A DNA stretch of 64,000 nt from Pseudomonas azotoformans. Its GTDB lineage: Bacteria; Pseudomonadota; Gammaproteobacteria; Pseudomonadales; Pseudomonadaceae. The notes under the pieces are model-generated. The model worked only from the letters and a program-made list of their open reading frames with translations. It did not search any database and had not been told where the DNA came from. A program made the translations under genes and the position numbers. The stretch is from positions 4,526,001-4,590,000 of the forward strand of contig NZ_CP014546.1 in assembly GCF_001579805.1 (NCBI RefSeq), read 5' to 3'. Below are positions 41,001-49,443 of the stretch, piece by piece; position 1 is the first letter of the stretch; each line of letters starts with the position of its first letter.

Positions 41001-41787
41001 TTATGGGCATCGACCACTGCGGTACTTCCCCGGAATAGTTGAACACGATGTCAAAGACCCGGAAGTAAATCACCACCCAGCCACTGCCTCCGGCGATGAT
41101 GGTTGACTCTGGCACATGCACGACAATCGGCTTGATACCGTCGAGGTGGTCTTGATCAATCTCCAAGAACACTGGGTGACCGTTCCACCAAACCTCGATA
41201 GTGTCTCCCACCGCCATGTTCGGATAAGGATCAACTGTCAAGTCCACGCCTTGCTTAGCCCGTTCGGGGTCGAGTACACCGTCCACCAGATCAGGCGGTA
41301 AATGCATGATCAGCCGCGAGTGATAATAGGGATTGGTGCTGACGCCGCCGGGGCGGTCGGTTTTGACAAGCCAGGTTTGATATGGGGAGATGCTCGGGGT
41401 GCCGCTGCCCACTCGCTCCACTTGGCCAAAACACGGATAAATATAGCCCCTCGGTACCAACCCTTCTGGGATCATCAGCGTGACAAAGTTCTTATCCGGA
41501 TCCAAATCTTCTTGCCTGATGTCATCGATGGCAATGGCGTAAGTGAAGCTGCCCATGAATAACTTGAACGTGTCGCCCTTATTGAAGTTGAACCACTTGC
41601 TGAAACGCACGGTAAGCCAGGGCTGCACCAGTCGAATGTTCAAGCCGATATCAGCGCCTGGAATCGGCTGCACTGCGTCGCTGACAAACGGGGAGTCCAG
41701 TGGGTCGGCAATGACGGGGGGCCTTGGCCCATGGCGATGGGGCTTGCAGACAGGGCAGGGCAGGTTGGAGGACGTGAGTTTTTTCAT
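38032..41787 (-). CDS. Giant Ig-like module protein, 1251 residues
   Basis: Start ATG 41787 follows AAGGAG. There is no signal peptide; the N-terminus has a CPVC pair followed by a His/Pro-rich segment. The protein is a chain of beta modules of about 100-130 residues with recurring landmarks: GDTIEVWWNG, TDQVETCWSG, a VPxxxI..G turn (HVPESTIIAGG, VNVPLDAALIAANIG) and closing strands like FTIRYTVTKG and IRLSYTLQPA. A proline run (EPPPPPRT) sits near residue 460. The last 135 residues differ: a jelly-roll-like domain with NYWVSEYADAG, YYRVKLRYRISKF and LYDLDDICIVQ, resembling carbohydrate-binding folds. Related to the two proteins at 2-3098. AT-richer than the flanking mtl genes and placed between mtlE and mtlR. 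Function unknown; a surface or sugar-binding structural role is a guess. Confidence 0.82.
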   Translation of the reverse strand: MKKLTSSNLPCPVCKPHRHGPRPPVIADPLDSPFVSDAVQPIPGADIGLNIRLVQPWLTVRFSKWFNFNKGDTFKLFMGSFTYAIAIDDIRQEDLDPDKNFVTLMIPEGLVPRGYIYPCFGQVERVGSGTPSISPYQTWLVKTDRPGGVSTNPYYHSRLIMHLPPDLVDGVLDPERAKQGVDLTVDPYPNMAVGDTIEVWWNGHPVFLEIDQDHLDGIKPIVVHVPESTIIAGGSGWVVIYFRVFDIVFNYSGEVPQWSMPIRVETDLNKLLLNRAHFTVNEDSVDELDYDKDGEKPLKVEVVIPKTLPNGVSTPAGAMIHVKLTLIDSDGGRTTVLLTPFAARIDRSATTPVDKKYAEAVIGGHLEIEYELKTSTGSLLGTSRRLNVTVSGVKRSMPAMTIDKNEGGFIDPSISYFQAFFPEFSPYDADWSVTFRMEALDSTNRLVEYEEELLAGAKEPPPPPRTVLQEQFSRFIGLGLVSVFYLVNDGRMRIMGSGIQTVRKSEVLEVTFGAAVRSMPAPKLQHVDLLNNLDIDSIIGTTLNLTLTETRTAPGDIFEWFLRGSASNGSTSDDIKLNSSTAGRQVVVPVDAKYAIANNDGEIRLSYTLQPADNSPKRFSDVLLITVGKALTLIRPEVAEATRYPDQLAAVAATGGATVVANIAQLRPTDQVETCWSGIPGIGTYCETQNGNTSKVVYTAIDPDVVGANIQEKGHFIQVQYFLIRGLHKTPSQVLNLELLPPPFPKAYLEGHALDAVLDLSTLKGTERALVDPWFFIHHFQRVWFELLGTYADDTQFYHAFSYGDLVGLDGEQNGLHPLAPIAEIRKLKDGTQLSMRCAVTFDRSSDLSNAVRFLQRDYTVRALPAQYPVPILEKASGSGTLVTLAALDAQYGANLRVSYGPMSTTDRIYVEVLGSAGAGSATIGPIYGETDGTVNVPLDAALIAANIGSTRTQFTIRYTVTKGTDTRPSVLLTVNLDPLPQAELKKTVLQIDEATPTGIIDLDTVGNATARAGIWPFIAKHQPVWLKLFGTDRAGKALNLTLLDGTTNGEVDAAWISQGYHLETVLSSYLHNLGNGSLLTLQLKVALNGVRDEWRAIEFPSKHYTVRSVMVHDCTTFTSDNMNYWVSEYADAGIRRDPDGNFFWHAFPKTGSGVGLQKIFAPNAAGYYRVKLRYRISKFAAIGAPTFVEVHLGTLKKRFDVTAINTWLSADVVMGYLNGPFEASVSVGNPTTGGLYDLDDICIVQTPYPI

Positions 41788-41856
41788 AGTGAGCGCTCCT
41801 TATGCAGCATAAAGCTGGGTAAGGAAATCACACACCCCTCGGTGTGGCGCGTATAG

Positions 41857-41872
41857 CTGTCAAAGTTGACAG
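41857..41872. promoter_or_regulatory. Palindrome CTGTCAA-ag-TTGACAG
   Basis: A perfect 7-bp inverted repeat with a two-base centre, 70 bases upstream of the giant protein start and 14 bases after the mtlR stop. It could be an operator for the giant protein gene. Confidence 0.35.
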
Positions 41873-41885
41873 TAGCGACGGGTGG

Positions 41886-42791
41886 TCAGGCCAGGTTCTG
41901 CTCCGTCAAGCGCTGTACTGCCAACCGACGGTAGTGCGACGGGGTCATGCCCTTGAGCTGCTGGAAGCGCCGATTGAAGTTGGAAATATTGTTGAAGCCC
42001 GACTCGAAACACACATCGGTCACGGGCTTTTCGCCATCGGCGAGCAGTTCGCACGACCTGCTGATGCGCAGGCGGTTGACGAATTCAACGAAGGTACGCC
42101 CGGTGGCCTGCTTGAACACCCTGGAAAAATAGGTGGGTTTCATCCCCAGATAATCTGCCACTTCTTCCAGCGGCAATTCGCGCGCGTAGTGGGCAAAGAT
42201 GTAGTCCACTGCACGGTTGGTGCGGTCGATGCTGTGCTCGTCGGCCAGTTGTGGCGTGGTCACTCCGGACAGTAGCTGGTAGTCCTCGCACGCGTTCAGC
42301 ACCTCCAGCAGGATAAAGAAGTGCCCCAGGCGCGCCATGCCTTGGGCGTCCTCAATGCGTTGCATCAAGGTCATCGCCTGGGCAATCGTGCGCTTGCAGC
42401 GAAACTCTATGCCGTACTGCGCGCGCTCCAGCAACGGCGCCAGGCTCTTTAACTCGGTAAAAATGTGGCTGCCGTGCTCGAACAACTCATCGGTGAAGTT
42501 CACCAGCATGTCGCGCTTGGGTACCACCTCGTCTTCTTCCACCTGGCTGATCCAGTTATGGGGCAGGTTGGGGCCAGTGAGAAACAGGCTTTCCGGGTAG
42601 AAGTTGCCGATGTAGTCGCCGATAAACACCTTGCCGGAACTGGCAACGATCAGGTGCAGCTCGTATTCCTTGTGGAAGTGCCAGCGCACCAGCGGGCAGG
42701 GAAAACCGTGCTGGCGATAGATGATGGACAGGCCGTTGTGGTCGTCCATCAGTTCGTAGGAAGGGTCGGTGATACGCGTTGCTCGGGTCAT
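41886..42791 (-). CDS. mtlR: AraC-family activator of the mtl operon, MtlR
   Basis: 301 residues. An N-terminal cupin sensor domain (PLVRWHFHKEYELHLIVASSGKVFIGDYIGNFYPESLFLTGPNLPHNW) is followed by a C-terminal AraC double helix-turn-helix (LEEVADYLGMKPTYFSRVFKQATGRTFVEFVNRLRI, VTDVCFESGFNNISNFNRRFQQLKGMTPSHYRR). This matches MtlR of P. fluorescens, which activates mtlE-Z with mannitol, glucitol or arabitol. In that organism mtlR is close to mtlE; here a 4.3-kb segment with two unrelated genes lies between. It is on the same strand as the operon. Confidence 0.92.
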   Translation of the reverse strand: MTRATRITDPSYELMDDHNGLSIIYRQHGFPCPLVRWHFHKEYELHLIVASSGKVFIGDYIGNFYPESLFLTGPNLPHNWISQVEEDEVVPKRDMLVNFTDELFEHGSHIFTELKSLAPLLERAQYGIEFRCKRTIAQAMTLMQRIEDAQGMARLGHFFILLEVLNACEDYQLLSGVTTPQLADEHSIDRTNRAVDYIFAHYARELPLEEVADYLGMKPTYFSRVFKQATGRTFVEFVNRLRISRSCELLADGEKPVTDVCFESGFNNISNFNRRFQQLKGMTPSHYRRLAVQRLTEQNLA

Positions 42792-42863
42792 GCTGCCGTC
42801 GCTTTATTGTGGTTGCTGCGTAGGATAATGCCCCGTCGCGCGTCACCTCGCCAGCGCGAGTGT

Positions 42864-44159
42864 TTATACGACGCGGTTTTTCGCCTCGATCCACTGCGAC
42901 ATGTACTGCGTACTTTTATGGGCGTGGTGGCGCAGCATGCTGCCGGTGAAGTTGTCGCGGCGGTGGGCGTTTAGCGTGCTGCGGCACTGCTCCAGGCAAG
43001 CCACCAGTGCAGGGCCATGGATGTTCTGGTCATAGCGGCGGGCCAACAGATGGCGGCCGTTTTCCTGGGCCTGGGTCCAGCGTTTGCGGTCCTGGTAGAG
43101 CGCTACCGCAGCCGCGGCCATGGCCTGTGCGCTGTGTTCGATCACGCCCGGCCAGGGTTGCTCGTCGCCCATGGCCTCGGCGCCGATGGGCGTGGTGATA
43201 TTCGGTGTGCCGCAGAGCATCGCGTCCGCCAGCTTGCCCTTGATGCCGGCGCCGAAGCGCAAGGGCGCCAGGCAGATACGCGCGGCGGTCATGACTTGCA
43301 GGGCATCTTCGGCCCAGTTCATCACATGAAAGCCCTGAGCCGGGTTGTGCAAGGCGGTGGCTTTGGGCGGCGTGTAGGCACCGTAGATATGCAGCTGCGC
43401 GCCCGGCAATTGCTGGCGGATCAACGGCCACAGGCTGTTTTTCATCCATAACACCGCATCCCAGTTGGGCGCGTGGCGGAAGTTGCCGATGCTGAGGAAG
43501 TGCGCGCGGTCTTCAAACGGTGCGAACGGTTCGGACGGTGGCTCCAGCATCAGTGGGCACCAGTGGAGCAGGGCGGCCGGCACCTTGAAGTGCTCGGTGA
43601 GCAGGCGGATTTCCACATCCGAGATCATCAGGCTGATATCGCAGCGGTAGATCGCCGCGATTTCGCGTTTGGCCAGGTCGGTGTCGGCCATCAGCTGGAA
43701 CTCGGCCTGCAGCGCGGGGGAGAACAGTGCGCTGAAATCGTCGCTGTCGGGGTGCACCTTCAGGTGATCCTTGAAACGCTGGTGACGGGCGTCGCGCAGG
43801 CTCTGCAGGTCGGAGGTTTCCAGCACGCGCAGGGCGTTGGGGCAGCATTTCTCGACGCGCCAGCCGAACTGTTCCTCCATCATGAAACGGTCGAACAGCA
43901 CGATGTCCGGGGCCAGTTCGTGGATAAAGTCGTCGAAACTGCTGTTATTGAGTTCGATGGTGCACTCGGCGATGCCCAGCGCAGGCAAGTCGGCCTTGTG
44001 TTCGCCAATAGTGGCGGGGCTGCTGAAGGTAATGTCCCAACCTTGTGTAAGAAAGCTCTCAAGGATTTGCATCATATGCCCGCCTGCGGCCGAGGAACGG
44101 GGTTCCGGCCAGACGTATCCAATGACCAGGACTTTGGTGGCAGGGGCATTCATCGACAT
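42864..44159 (-). CDS. Glycosyltransferase, GT4-like
   Basis: 431 residues; ATG 44159 follows AAGGAAA. A Rossmann-like N-terminal half (KVLVIGYVWPEPRSSAAGGHMMQIL, DIVLFDRFMMEE) and a C-terminal donor-binding half with FLSIGNFRHAPNWDAVLWM, LHIYGAY, AARICLAPLRFGAGIKGKLADAM and GTPNITTPIGAEAM, the conserved E-containing end of GT4 enzymes. It probably transfers a sugar in envelope or secondary metabolite synthesis; substrate unknown. No other polysaccharide gene is adjacent; it stands alone between mtlR and the divergent tpx gene. Confidence 0.85.
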   Translation of the reverse strand: MSMNAPATKVLVIGYVWPEPRSSAAGGHMMQILESFLTQGWDITFSSPATIGEHKADLPALGIAECTIELNNSSFDDFIHELAPDIVLFDRFMMEEQFGWRVEKCCPNALRVLETSDLQSLRDARHQRFKDHLKVHPDSDDFSALFSPALQAEFQLMADTDLAKREIAAIYRCDISLMISDVEIRLLTEHFKVPAALLHWCPLMLEPPSEPFAPFEDRAHFLSIGNFRHAPNWDAVLWMKNSLWPLIRQQLPGAQLHIYGAYTPPKATALHNPAQGFHVMNWAEDALQVMTAARICLAPLRFGAGIKGKLADAMLCGTPNITTPIGAEAMGDEQPWPGVIEHSAQAMAAAAVALYQDRKRWTQAQENGRHLLARRYDQNIHGPALVACLEQCRSTLNAHRRDNFTGSMLRHHAHKSTQYMSQWIEAKNRVV

Positions 44160-44311
44160 CGTTTTCCTTGAGGGGCAGGGCGCAAAGCGCGCAATTAAAC
44201 CATAACCTACGGCATGACAATTTATGTTTGGCGGTAGGTAGCCAACGTACTTTGTGGTTAACTTCGGCCTCTCGAATTCGTTAAACCCAAATCAGCATAA
44301 GGATTCCGTTC

Positions 44312-44812
44312 ATGGCTCAAGTCACCCTTCGTGGTAACCCTGTCCAGGTTGAAGGCGAATTGCCGAAAACCGGTTCCACCGCTCCTGAGTTCAGCCTTGT
44401 TGCTGTCGACCTGTCGGAAGCGTCCCTGGAAACTTTCGCTGGCAAGCGCAAGGTTCTGAACATCTTCCCAAGCGTTGACACCCCGACCTGCGCCACTTCG
44501 GTACGCAAGTTCAACGCCCAGGCCAACGACCTGAGCAACACCGTGGTGCTGTGCATCTCCTCTGACCTGCCGTTTGCCCAGAAGCGTTTCTGCGGCACCG
44601 AAGGCCTGGACAACGTGCTGAGCCTGTCGGACTTCCGCAACGCCGACTTCGCAGTGGACTACGGTGTTTCGCTGGCCGACGGCCCTCTGCAAGGCCTGAC
44701 CGCCCGCGCCGTAGTGGTGCTGGACGAGAACAACAACGTGCTGCACAGCGAACTGGTGCCAGAAATCGGCCAAGAGCCGAACTACGAAGCAGCCCTGGCT
44801 GTTTTGAAGTAA
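44312..44812 (+). CDS. tpx: Thiol peroxidase Tpx
   Basis: 166 residues. Peroxidatic C60 lies in [10 protein letters not shown] and resolving C94 in [13 protein letters not shown], the positions typical of Tpx-type atypical 2-Cys peroxiredoxins. It reduces hydrogen peroxide and lipid hydroperoxides with thioredoxin. ATG 44312 follows AAGGATTCC. Codon use is strongly biased to abundant-tRNA codons (AAC, CTG, GGC), consistent with high expression. A strong terminator follows. Confidence 0.97.
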   Translation: MAQVTLRGNPVQVEGELPKTGSTAPEFSLVAVDLSEASLETFAGKRKVLNIFPSVDTPTCATSVRKFNAQANDLSNTVVLCISSDLPFAQKRFCGTEGLDNVLSLSDFRNADFAVDYGVSLADGPLQGLTARAVVVLDENNNVLHSELVPEIGQEPNYEAALAVLK

Positions 44813-44864
44813 CTGTTTCGGTACGTTACTGTCGTTTTGCAGTAACACGCTTGATGCATGATTG

Positions 44865-44894
44865 CGGCCTGGCCTAGTCCAGGCCGTTTTTATT
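44865..44894 (+). terminator. Rho-independent terminator after tpx
   Basis: CGGCCTGG (44865-44872) pairs with CCAGGCCG (44879-44886), loop CCTAGT, followed by TTTTTATTT. Confidence 0.9.
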
Positions 44895-45043
44895 TGTGGT
44901 TCAGATGCTTAGCGAAACGGTCGATGAACTAAGGTCAGAAGTTAAAAGTTGTAAGCCCAAGGTAAATAGCCGGTAAAGGCGCTTTTCTAAATGCGCCCCA
45001 GTGCTTATCTTTCAGCCTCCCAAAGAAGAAGCTCTCGCGCCCA

Positions 45044-46345
45044 ATGGTTGATCACTCCATGCAATCCTCCCCCCGTAAGTCCCGCCGCTGGCTGTTCGCC
45101 CTGCTTGTGCTGGTGGTTGTCGCCGGTTTGTGCTGGAAATTCTGGCCTGGCAGCCACAAGGATGCTGCGCAGGCGCCAGCCGGACGCGCCGGCAAGTCGG
45201 GGATGATGCGCCCAGGCTTTGGTGGCTCCACCGGCCCGGTGCCGGTGCGTGTGGCGCCTGCGGTGCTGGGTGAGTTCCCGGTGTACTACAAGGCGCTGGG
45301 CACGGTGACCGCGCTCAACACCATCAATGTGCGCAGCCGGGTGGGCGGCGAGTTGGTGAAGATCGCCTTCGAAGAAGGCCAGATGGTCAAGGCTGGCGAC
45401 CTGCTCGCGGAAATCGACCCACGCAGCTACCAGAACGCCTTGCTCCAGGCGCAGGGTACGCTGATGCAAAACCAGGCCCAGCTTAAAAATGCCCAGGTCG
45501 ACGTGCAGCGTTACCGCGACCTGTACGCCCAGGACAGTATCGCCAAGCAGACCCTGGACACCGCTGAAGCGCTGGTCCTGCAATACCAGGGCACGGTCAA
45601 GACCAACCAGGGCGCGGTGGATGACGCCAAGCTCAACCTCGAATTCACCAAGATCCGTGCGCCGATCAGCGGCCGTGTCGGCCTGCGTCAGGTAGACGTG
45701 GGCAACCTGGTGGCGGCCAACGACACCACGTTCCTGGCCGTGATCACCCAAACCCAGCCGATCAGCGTGGCCTTCACCCTGCCGGAAAATACCCTGGAAA
45801 CCGTACTCACCCGCTACCACGCCGGCAACAAACTGCCCGTGGAAGCCTGGGACCGTGGCGATGTGAAGCAACAGGCCGTCGGCGTGCTGCAGAGCCTGGA
45901 CAACCAGATCGACGTCACCACCGGCACCCTGAAATTCAAGGCGCGTTTCGATAACAAGGATCAGGCGCTGTTCCCCAACCAGTTCGTCAATGTGCACCTG
46001 CTGGCCGATACCCTGCATAACGTGGTGCTGGCGCCGTCGGCGGCGATCCAGTTCGGCAACACCGGTACTTTCGTCTACGTGCTCGATGGCGACAAGAAGG
46101 TCAAGGTGCAGCCGCTGGTGGTCGGTGATACCGACGGCGACAACACCGTGATCAAGGAAGGGCTCAAGGCCGGCGACCGCGTGGTGCTGGAAGGCACCGA
46201 CCGCTTGAAGGACGGCAGCGAAATCGAAGTGGTCAACGACAGCAGTGAAGTGCCGACCACCCCGACCGAACACCTGCAAGGCAAGCCCGCGGCGAAAGGG
46301 GAGACCGGCACCACCGCCGGCAAGGCGCAAAAGGTCGGTTCATGA
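45044..46345 (+). CDS. muxA: RND adaptor MuxA (MdtA-like)
   Basis: 433 residues. A single N-terminal membrane anchor ([20 protein letters not shown]) replaces a lipobox. Adaptor domains follow: [32 protein letters not shown] lipoyl half, helical hairpin ([20 protein letters not shown]), [20 protein letters not shown], and barrel and membrane-proximal regions ([36 protein letters not shown]). Start 45044 or 45059 cannot be decided; neither has a strong ribosome site. It is followed by two RND pump genes and an outer-membrane gene, the order of muxABC-opmB and mdtABC. It overlaps muxB by four bases (ATGA). Confidence 0.93.
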   Translation: MVDHSMQSSPRKSRRWLFALLVLVVVAGLCWKFWPGSHKDAAQAPAGRAGKSGMMRPGFGGSTGPVPVRVAPAVLGEFPVYYKALGTVTALNTINVRSRVGGELVKIAFEEGQMVKAGDLLAEIDPRSYQNALLQAQGTLMQNQAQLKNAQVDVQRYRDLYAQDSIAKQTLDTAEALVLQYQGTVKTNQGAVDDAKLNLEFTKIRAPISGRVGLRQVDVGNLVAANDTTFLAVITQTQPISVAFTLPENTLETVLTRYHAGNKLPVEAWDRGDVKQQAVGVLQSLDNQIDVTTGTLKFKARFDNKDQALFPNQFVNVHLLADTLHNVVLAPSAAIQFGNTGTFVYVLDGDKKVKVQPLVVGDTDGDNTVIKEGLKAGDRVVLEGTDRLKDGSEIEVVNDSSEVPTTPTEHLQGKPAAKGETGTTAGKAQKVGS

Positions 46346-49300
46346 ACCTGTCGCGGCTGTTTATCCTTCGCCCGGTCGCCACCACGCTGAGCATGCTGGC
46401 CATTGTGTTGGCCGGCATCATCGCTTATCGCCTGTTGCCGGTGTCGGCGTTGCCCCAGGTGGATTACCCGACCATCCGCGTGATGACCCTGTACCCCGGC
46501 GCCAGCCCGGATGTAATGACCAGTGCGGTCACCGCGCCGCTGGAGCGCCAATTCGGGCAAATGCCCGGCCTTACGCAGATGGCCTCCACCAGTTCCGGCG
46601 GGGCGTCCGTGCTGACCCTGCGTTTCAACCTCGACATCAATATGGATGTCGCCGAGCAGCAGGTGCAGGCCGCGATCAACGCCGCGACCAACCTGTTGCC
46701 CAAGGACTTGCCGGCGCCGCCGGTGTACAACAAGGTCAACCCGGCGGATACCCCGGTGCTGACCCTGGCAATCACTTCCAAGACCATGCTGCTGCCCAAG
46801 CTCAATGACCTGGTCGACACGCGCATGGCGCAGAAAATCGCGCAGATCAGCGGTGTCGGCATGGTCAGCATCGCCGGTGGCCAGCGCCAGGCCGTGCGCA
46901 TCAAGGTCAACCCCGAGGCCCTGGCGGCCAATGGTTTGAACCTGTCCGACGTGCGCACCCTGATCGCCGCGTCCAACGTCAACCAGCCCAAGGGCAACTT
47001 CGACGGCCCCACCCGCGTGTCGATGCTCGACGCCAACGACCAGTTGGTCTCGCCCCAGCAATATGCCGAACTGATCCTGGCCTACAACAATGGCGCGCCG
47101 CTGCGCCTGAAAGACGTGGCCCAGATCGTCGACGGCGCCGAAAACGAACGCCTCGCCGCCTGGGCCAATGAAAACCAGGCCGTGCTGCTGAACATCCAGC
47201 GCCAGCCAGGCGCCAACGTGATCGAGGTGGTGGATCGCATCAAGGCATTGCTGCCAAGCATCACCGACAACCTGCCAGCCGGCCTCGACGTAACGGTACT
47301 CACTGACCGCACCCAGACCATCCGTGCCTCGGTCAAGGACGTGCAGCACGAATTGCTCATCGCCATTGCCCTGGTGGTGATGGTGACGTTCCTGTTCCTG
47401 CGCCGGGTCAGCGCCACGATCATTCCGTCCATCGCCGTGCCGCTGTCCCTGGTGGGCACCTTTGGCGTGATGTACCTGGCGGGGTTCTCCATCAACAACC
47501 TGACGCTGATGGCCCTGACCATCGCCACCGGGTTTGTGGTGGACGATGCCATCGTGATGCTGGAGAACATTTCCCGTTACATCGAAGAAGGCGAAACCCC
47601 GCTGGCCGCCGCGCTCAAGGGCGCCAAGCAGATCGGCTTCACCCTGATTTCCCTGACGCTGTCGCTGATCGCGGTACTGATTCCGCTGCTGTTCATGGCT
47701 GACGTGGTCGGGCGCCTGTTCCGAGAGTTCGCCATCACCCTGGCGGTGGCGATCCTGATTTCCCTGGTGGTGTCCCTGACCCTCACGCCCATGATGTGTG
47801 CGCGTTTGCTCAAGCGTGAGCCGAAGGAAGAGGAACAAAGCCGCTTCTACAAGGCCAGCGGCGCCTGGATCGATTGGTTGATCGCGCGTTACGGCAGCAT
47901 GCTGCAGTGGGTACTCAAGCACCAACCGCTGACCCTGCTGGTGGCCATCGCCACCTTGGGCCTCACCGTGTTCCTGTACCTGATCGTACCCAAGGGCTTC
48001 TTCCCGGTGCAGGACACCGGTGTGATCCAGGGCATTTCCGAAGCGCCGCAGTCGATCTCCTTCGCGGCCATGAGCCAGCGCCAGCAGGAATTGGCCAAGA
48101 TCATCCTGGCCGATCCGGCGGTGGAAAGCCTGTCTTCCTACATTGGTGTGGACGGCGATAACGCCACTCTCAACAGCGGGCGCTTGCTGATCAACCTCAA
48201 GGCCCACGGCCAGCGTGACTTGAGCGCGGCCCAGGTGATCACGCGTTTGCAGCCGGAAATCGACAAGCTGGTGGGGATCCGCCTGTTTATGCAGCCGGTG
48301 CAGGACCTGACCATCGAAGACCGTGTGAGCCGTACCCAGTACCAGTTCAGCATGTCGTCGCCGGATGCCGAGTTGCTGGCGCTGTGGAGCGACAAACTGG
48401 TCCACGCGTTGAGCCAGTTGCCCGAACTCACCGACGTCGCCAGCGACCTGCAGGACAAGGGCTTGCAGGTGTACCTGGTGATCGACCGCGACGCGGCGTC
48501 GCGCCTGGGCGTCAGCGTGTCGACCATCACCGACGCACTGTATGACGCGTTCGGCCAGCGGCAGATTTCCACGATCTACACCCAAGCCAGCCAGTACCGC
48601 GTGGTGTTGCAGGCCCAGTCCGGCGAAACCCTCGGCCCGGATGCGCTGAACCAGATCCACGTGAAAACCACCGACGGCGGCCAGGTGCGTTTGTCCAGCC
48701 TGGCCCGTGTGGAGCAGCGCCAGGCGCAACTGGCGATTGCGCATATCGGCCAGTTCCCGGCAGTGATGATGTCGTTCAACCTGGCCCCCGACGTGGCGCT
48801 GGGTAAAGGTGTGGAGCTGATCAACCAGACCCAGAAAGACATCGGCATGCCGGTGGGCGTGCAGACTCAGTTCCAGGGCGCGGCCCAGGCCTTCGAAGCC
48901 TCGCTGTCGAGTACCTTGCTGCTGATCCTGGCGGCGGTGGTCACCATGTACATCGTGCTGGGTGTGCTCTATGAGAGCTATATCCACCCGATCACCATTC
49001 TCTCGACCTTGCCGTCGGCAGCCGTCGGAGCGTTGTTGGCGTTGCTGCTCAGTGGCAATGACCTGGGCATGATCGCGATCATCGGCATCATCTTGTTGAT
49101 TGGTATCGTCAAGAAGAACGCGATCATGATGATCGACTTCGCCCTCGACGCCGAACGCAACCAGGGCCTCGACCCGCAGACCGCGATCTACCAGGCGGCG
49201 CTGCTGCGCTTCCGGCCGATCCTGATGACCACGCTGGCCGCATTGTTCGGCGCGGTGCCGTTGATGCTCGCCACCGGTTCCGGCGCGGAACTGCGCCAAC

Positions 49301-49443
49301 CCCTGGGCCTGGTGATGGTCGGTGGCCTGCTGGTGAGCCAGGTGTTGACCCTGTTCACCACGCCGGTCATCTACCTGTACTTCGATCGCCTGGGCCGTCG
49401 CTGGCGCAAAGAGCCGCAAAGCCTGGAGCCGGTTGAGTCATGA
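46342..49443 (+). CDS. muxB: RND pump subunit MuxB
   Basis: 1033 residues with twelve membrane segments. The start [25 protein letters not shown] is typical of MdtB/MuxB. TM4 carries the proton-relay pair in [39 protein letters not shown] and [21 protein letters not shown] lie in TM10-11. It forms a heterotrimer with MuxC in this class of pumps. It starts in the muxA stop codon and ends in the muxC start, so all are coupled. Confidence 0.95.
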   Translation: MNLSRLFILRPVATTLSMLAIVLAGIIAYRLLPVSALPQVDYPTIRVMTLYPGASPDVMTSAVTAPLERQFGQMPGLTQMASTSSGGASVLTLRFNLDINMDVAEQQVQAAINAATNLLPKDLPAPPVYNKVNPADTPVLTLAITSKTMLLPKLNDLVDTRMAQKIAQISGVGMVSIAGGQRQAVRIKVNPEALAANGLNLSDVRTLIAASNVNQPKGNFDGPTRVSMLDANDQLVSPQQYAELILAYNNGAPLRLKDVAQIVDGAENERLAAWANENQAVLLNIQRQPGANVIEVVDRIKALLPSITDNLPAGLDVTVLTDRTQTIRASVKDVQHELLIAIALVVMVTFLFLRRVSATIIPSIAVPLSLVGTFGVMYLAGFSINNLTLMALTIATGFVVDDAIVMLENISRYIEEGETPLAAALKGAKQIGFTLISLTLSLIAVLIPLLFMADVVGRLFREFAITLAVAILISLVVSLTLTPMMCARLLKREPKEEEQSRFYKASGAWIDWLIARYGSMLQWVLKHQPLTLLVAIATLGLTVFLYLIVPKGFFPVQDTGVIQGISEAPQSISFAAMSQRQQELAKIILADPAVESLSSYIGVDGDNATLNSGRLLINLKAHGQRDLSAAQVITRLQPEIDKLVGIRLFMQPVQDLTIEDRVSRTQYQFSMSSPDAELLALWSDKLVHALSQLPELTDVASDLQDKGLQVYLVIDRDAASRLGVSVSTITDALYDAFGQRQISTIYTQASQYRVVLQAQSGETLGPDALNQIHVKTTDGGQVRLSSLARVEQRQAQLAIAHIGQFPAVMMSFNLAPDVALGKGVELINQTQKDIGMPVGVQTQFQGAAQAFEASLSSTLLLILAAVVTMYIVLGVLYESYIHPITILSTLPSAAVGALLALLLSGNDLGMIAIIGIILLIGIVKKNAIMMIDFALDAERNQGLDPQTAIYQAALLRFRPILMTTLAALFGAVPLMLATGSGAELRQPLGLVMVGGLLVSQVLTLFTTPVIYLYFDRLGRRWRKEPQSLEPVES

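Noticed and set aside
46075..49419. Minus-strand open frame of 1114 codons opposite muxB
   Set aside because: Rich in His, Gln, Arg and Gly as expected for the antisense of a GC-rich gene; no domain is visible and muxB is certain.
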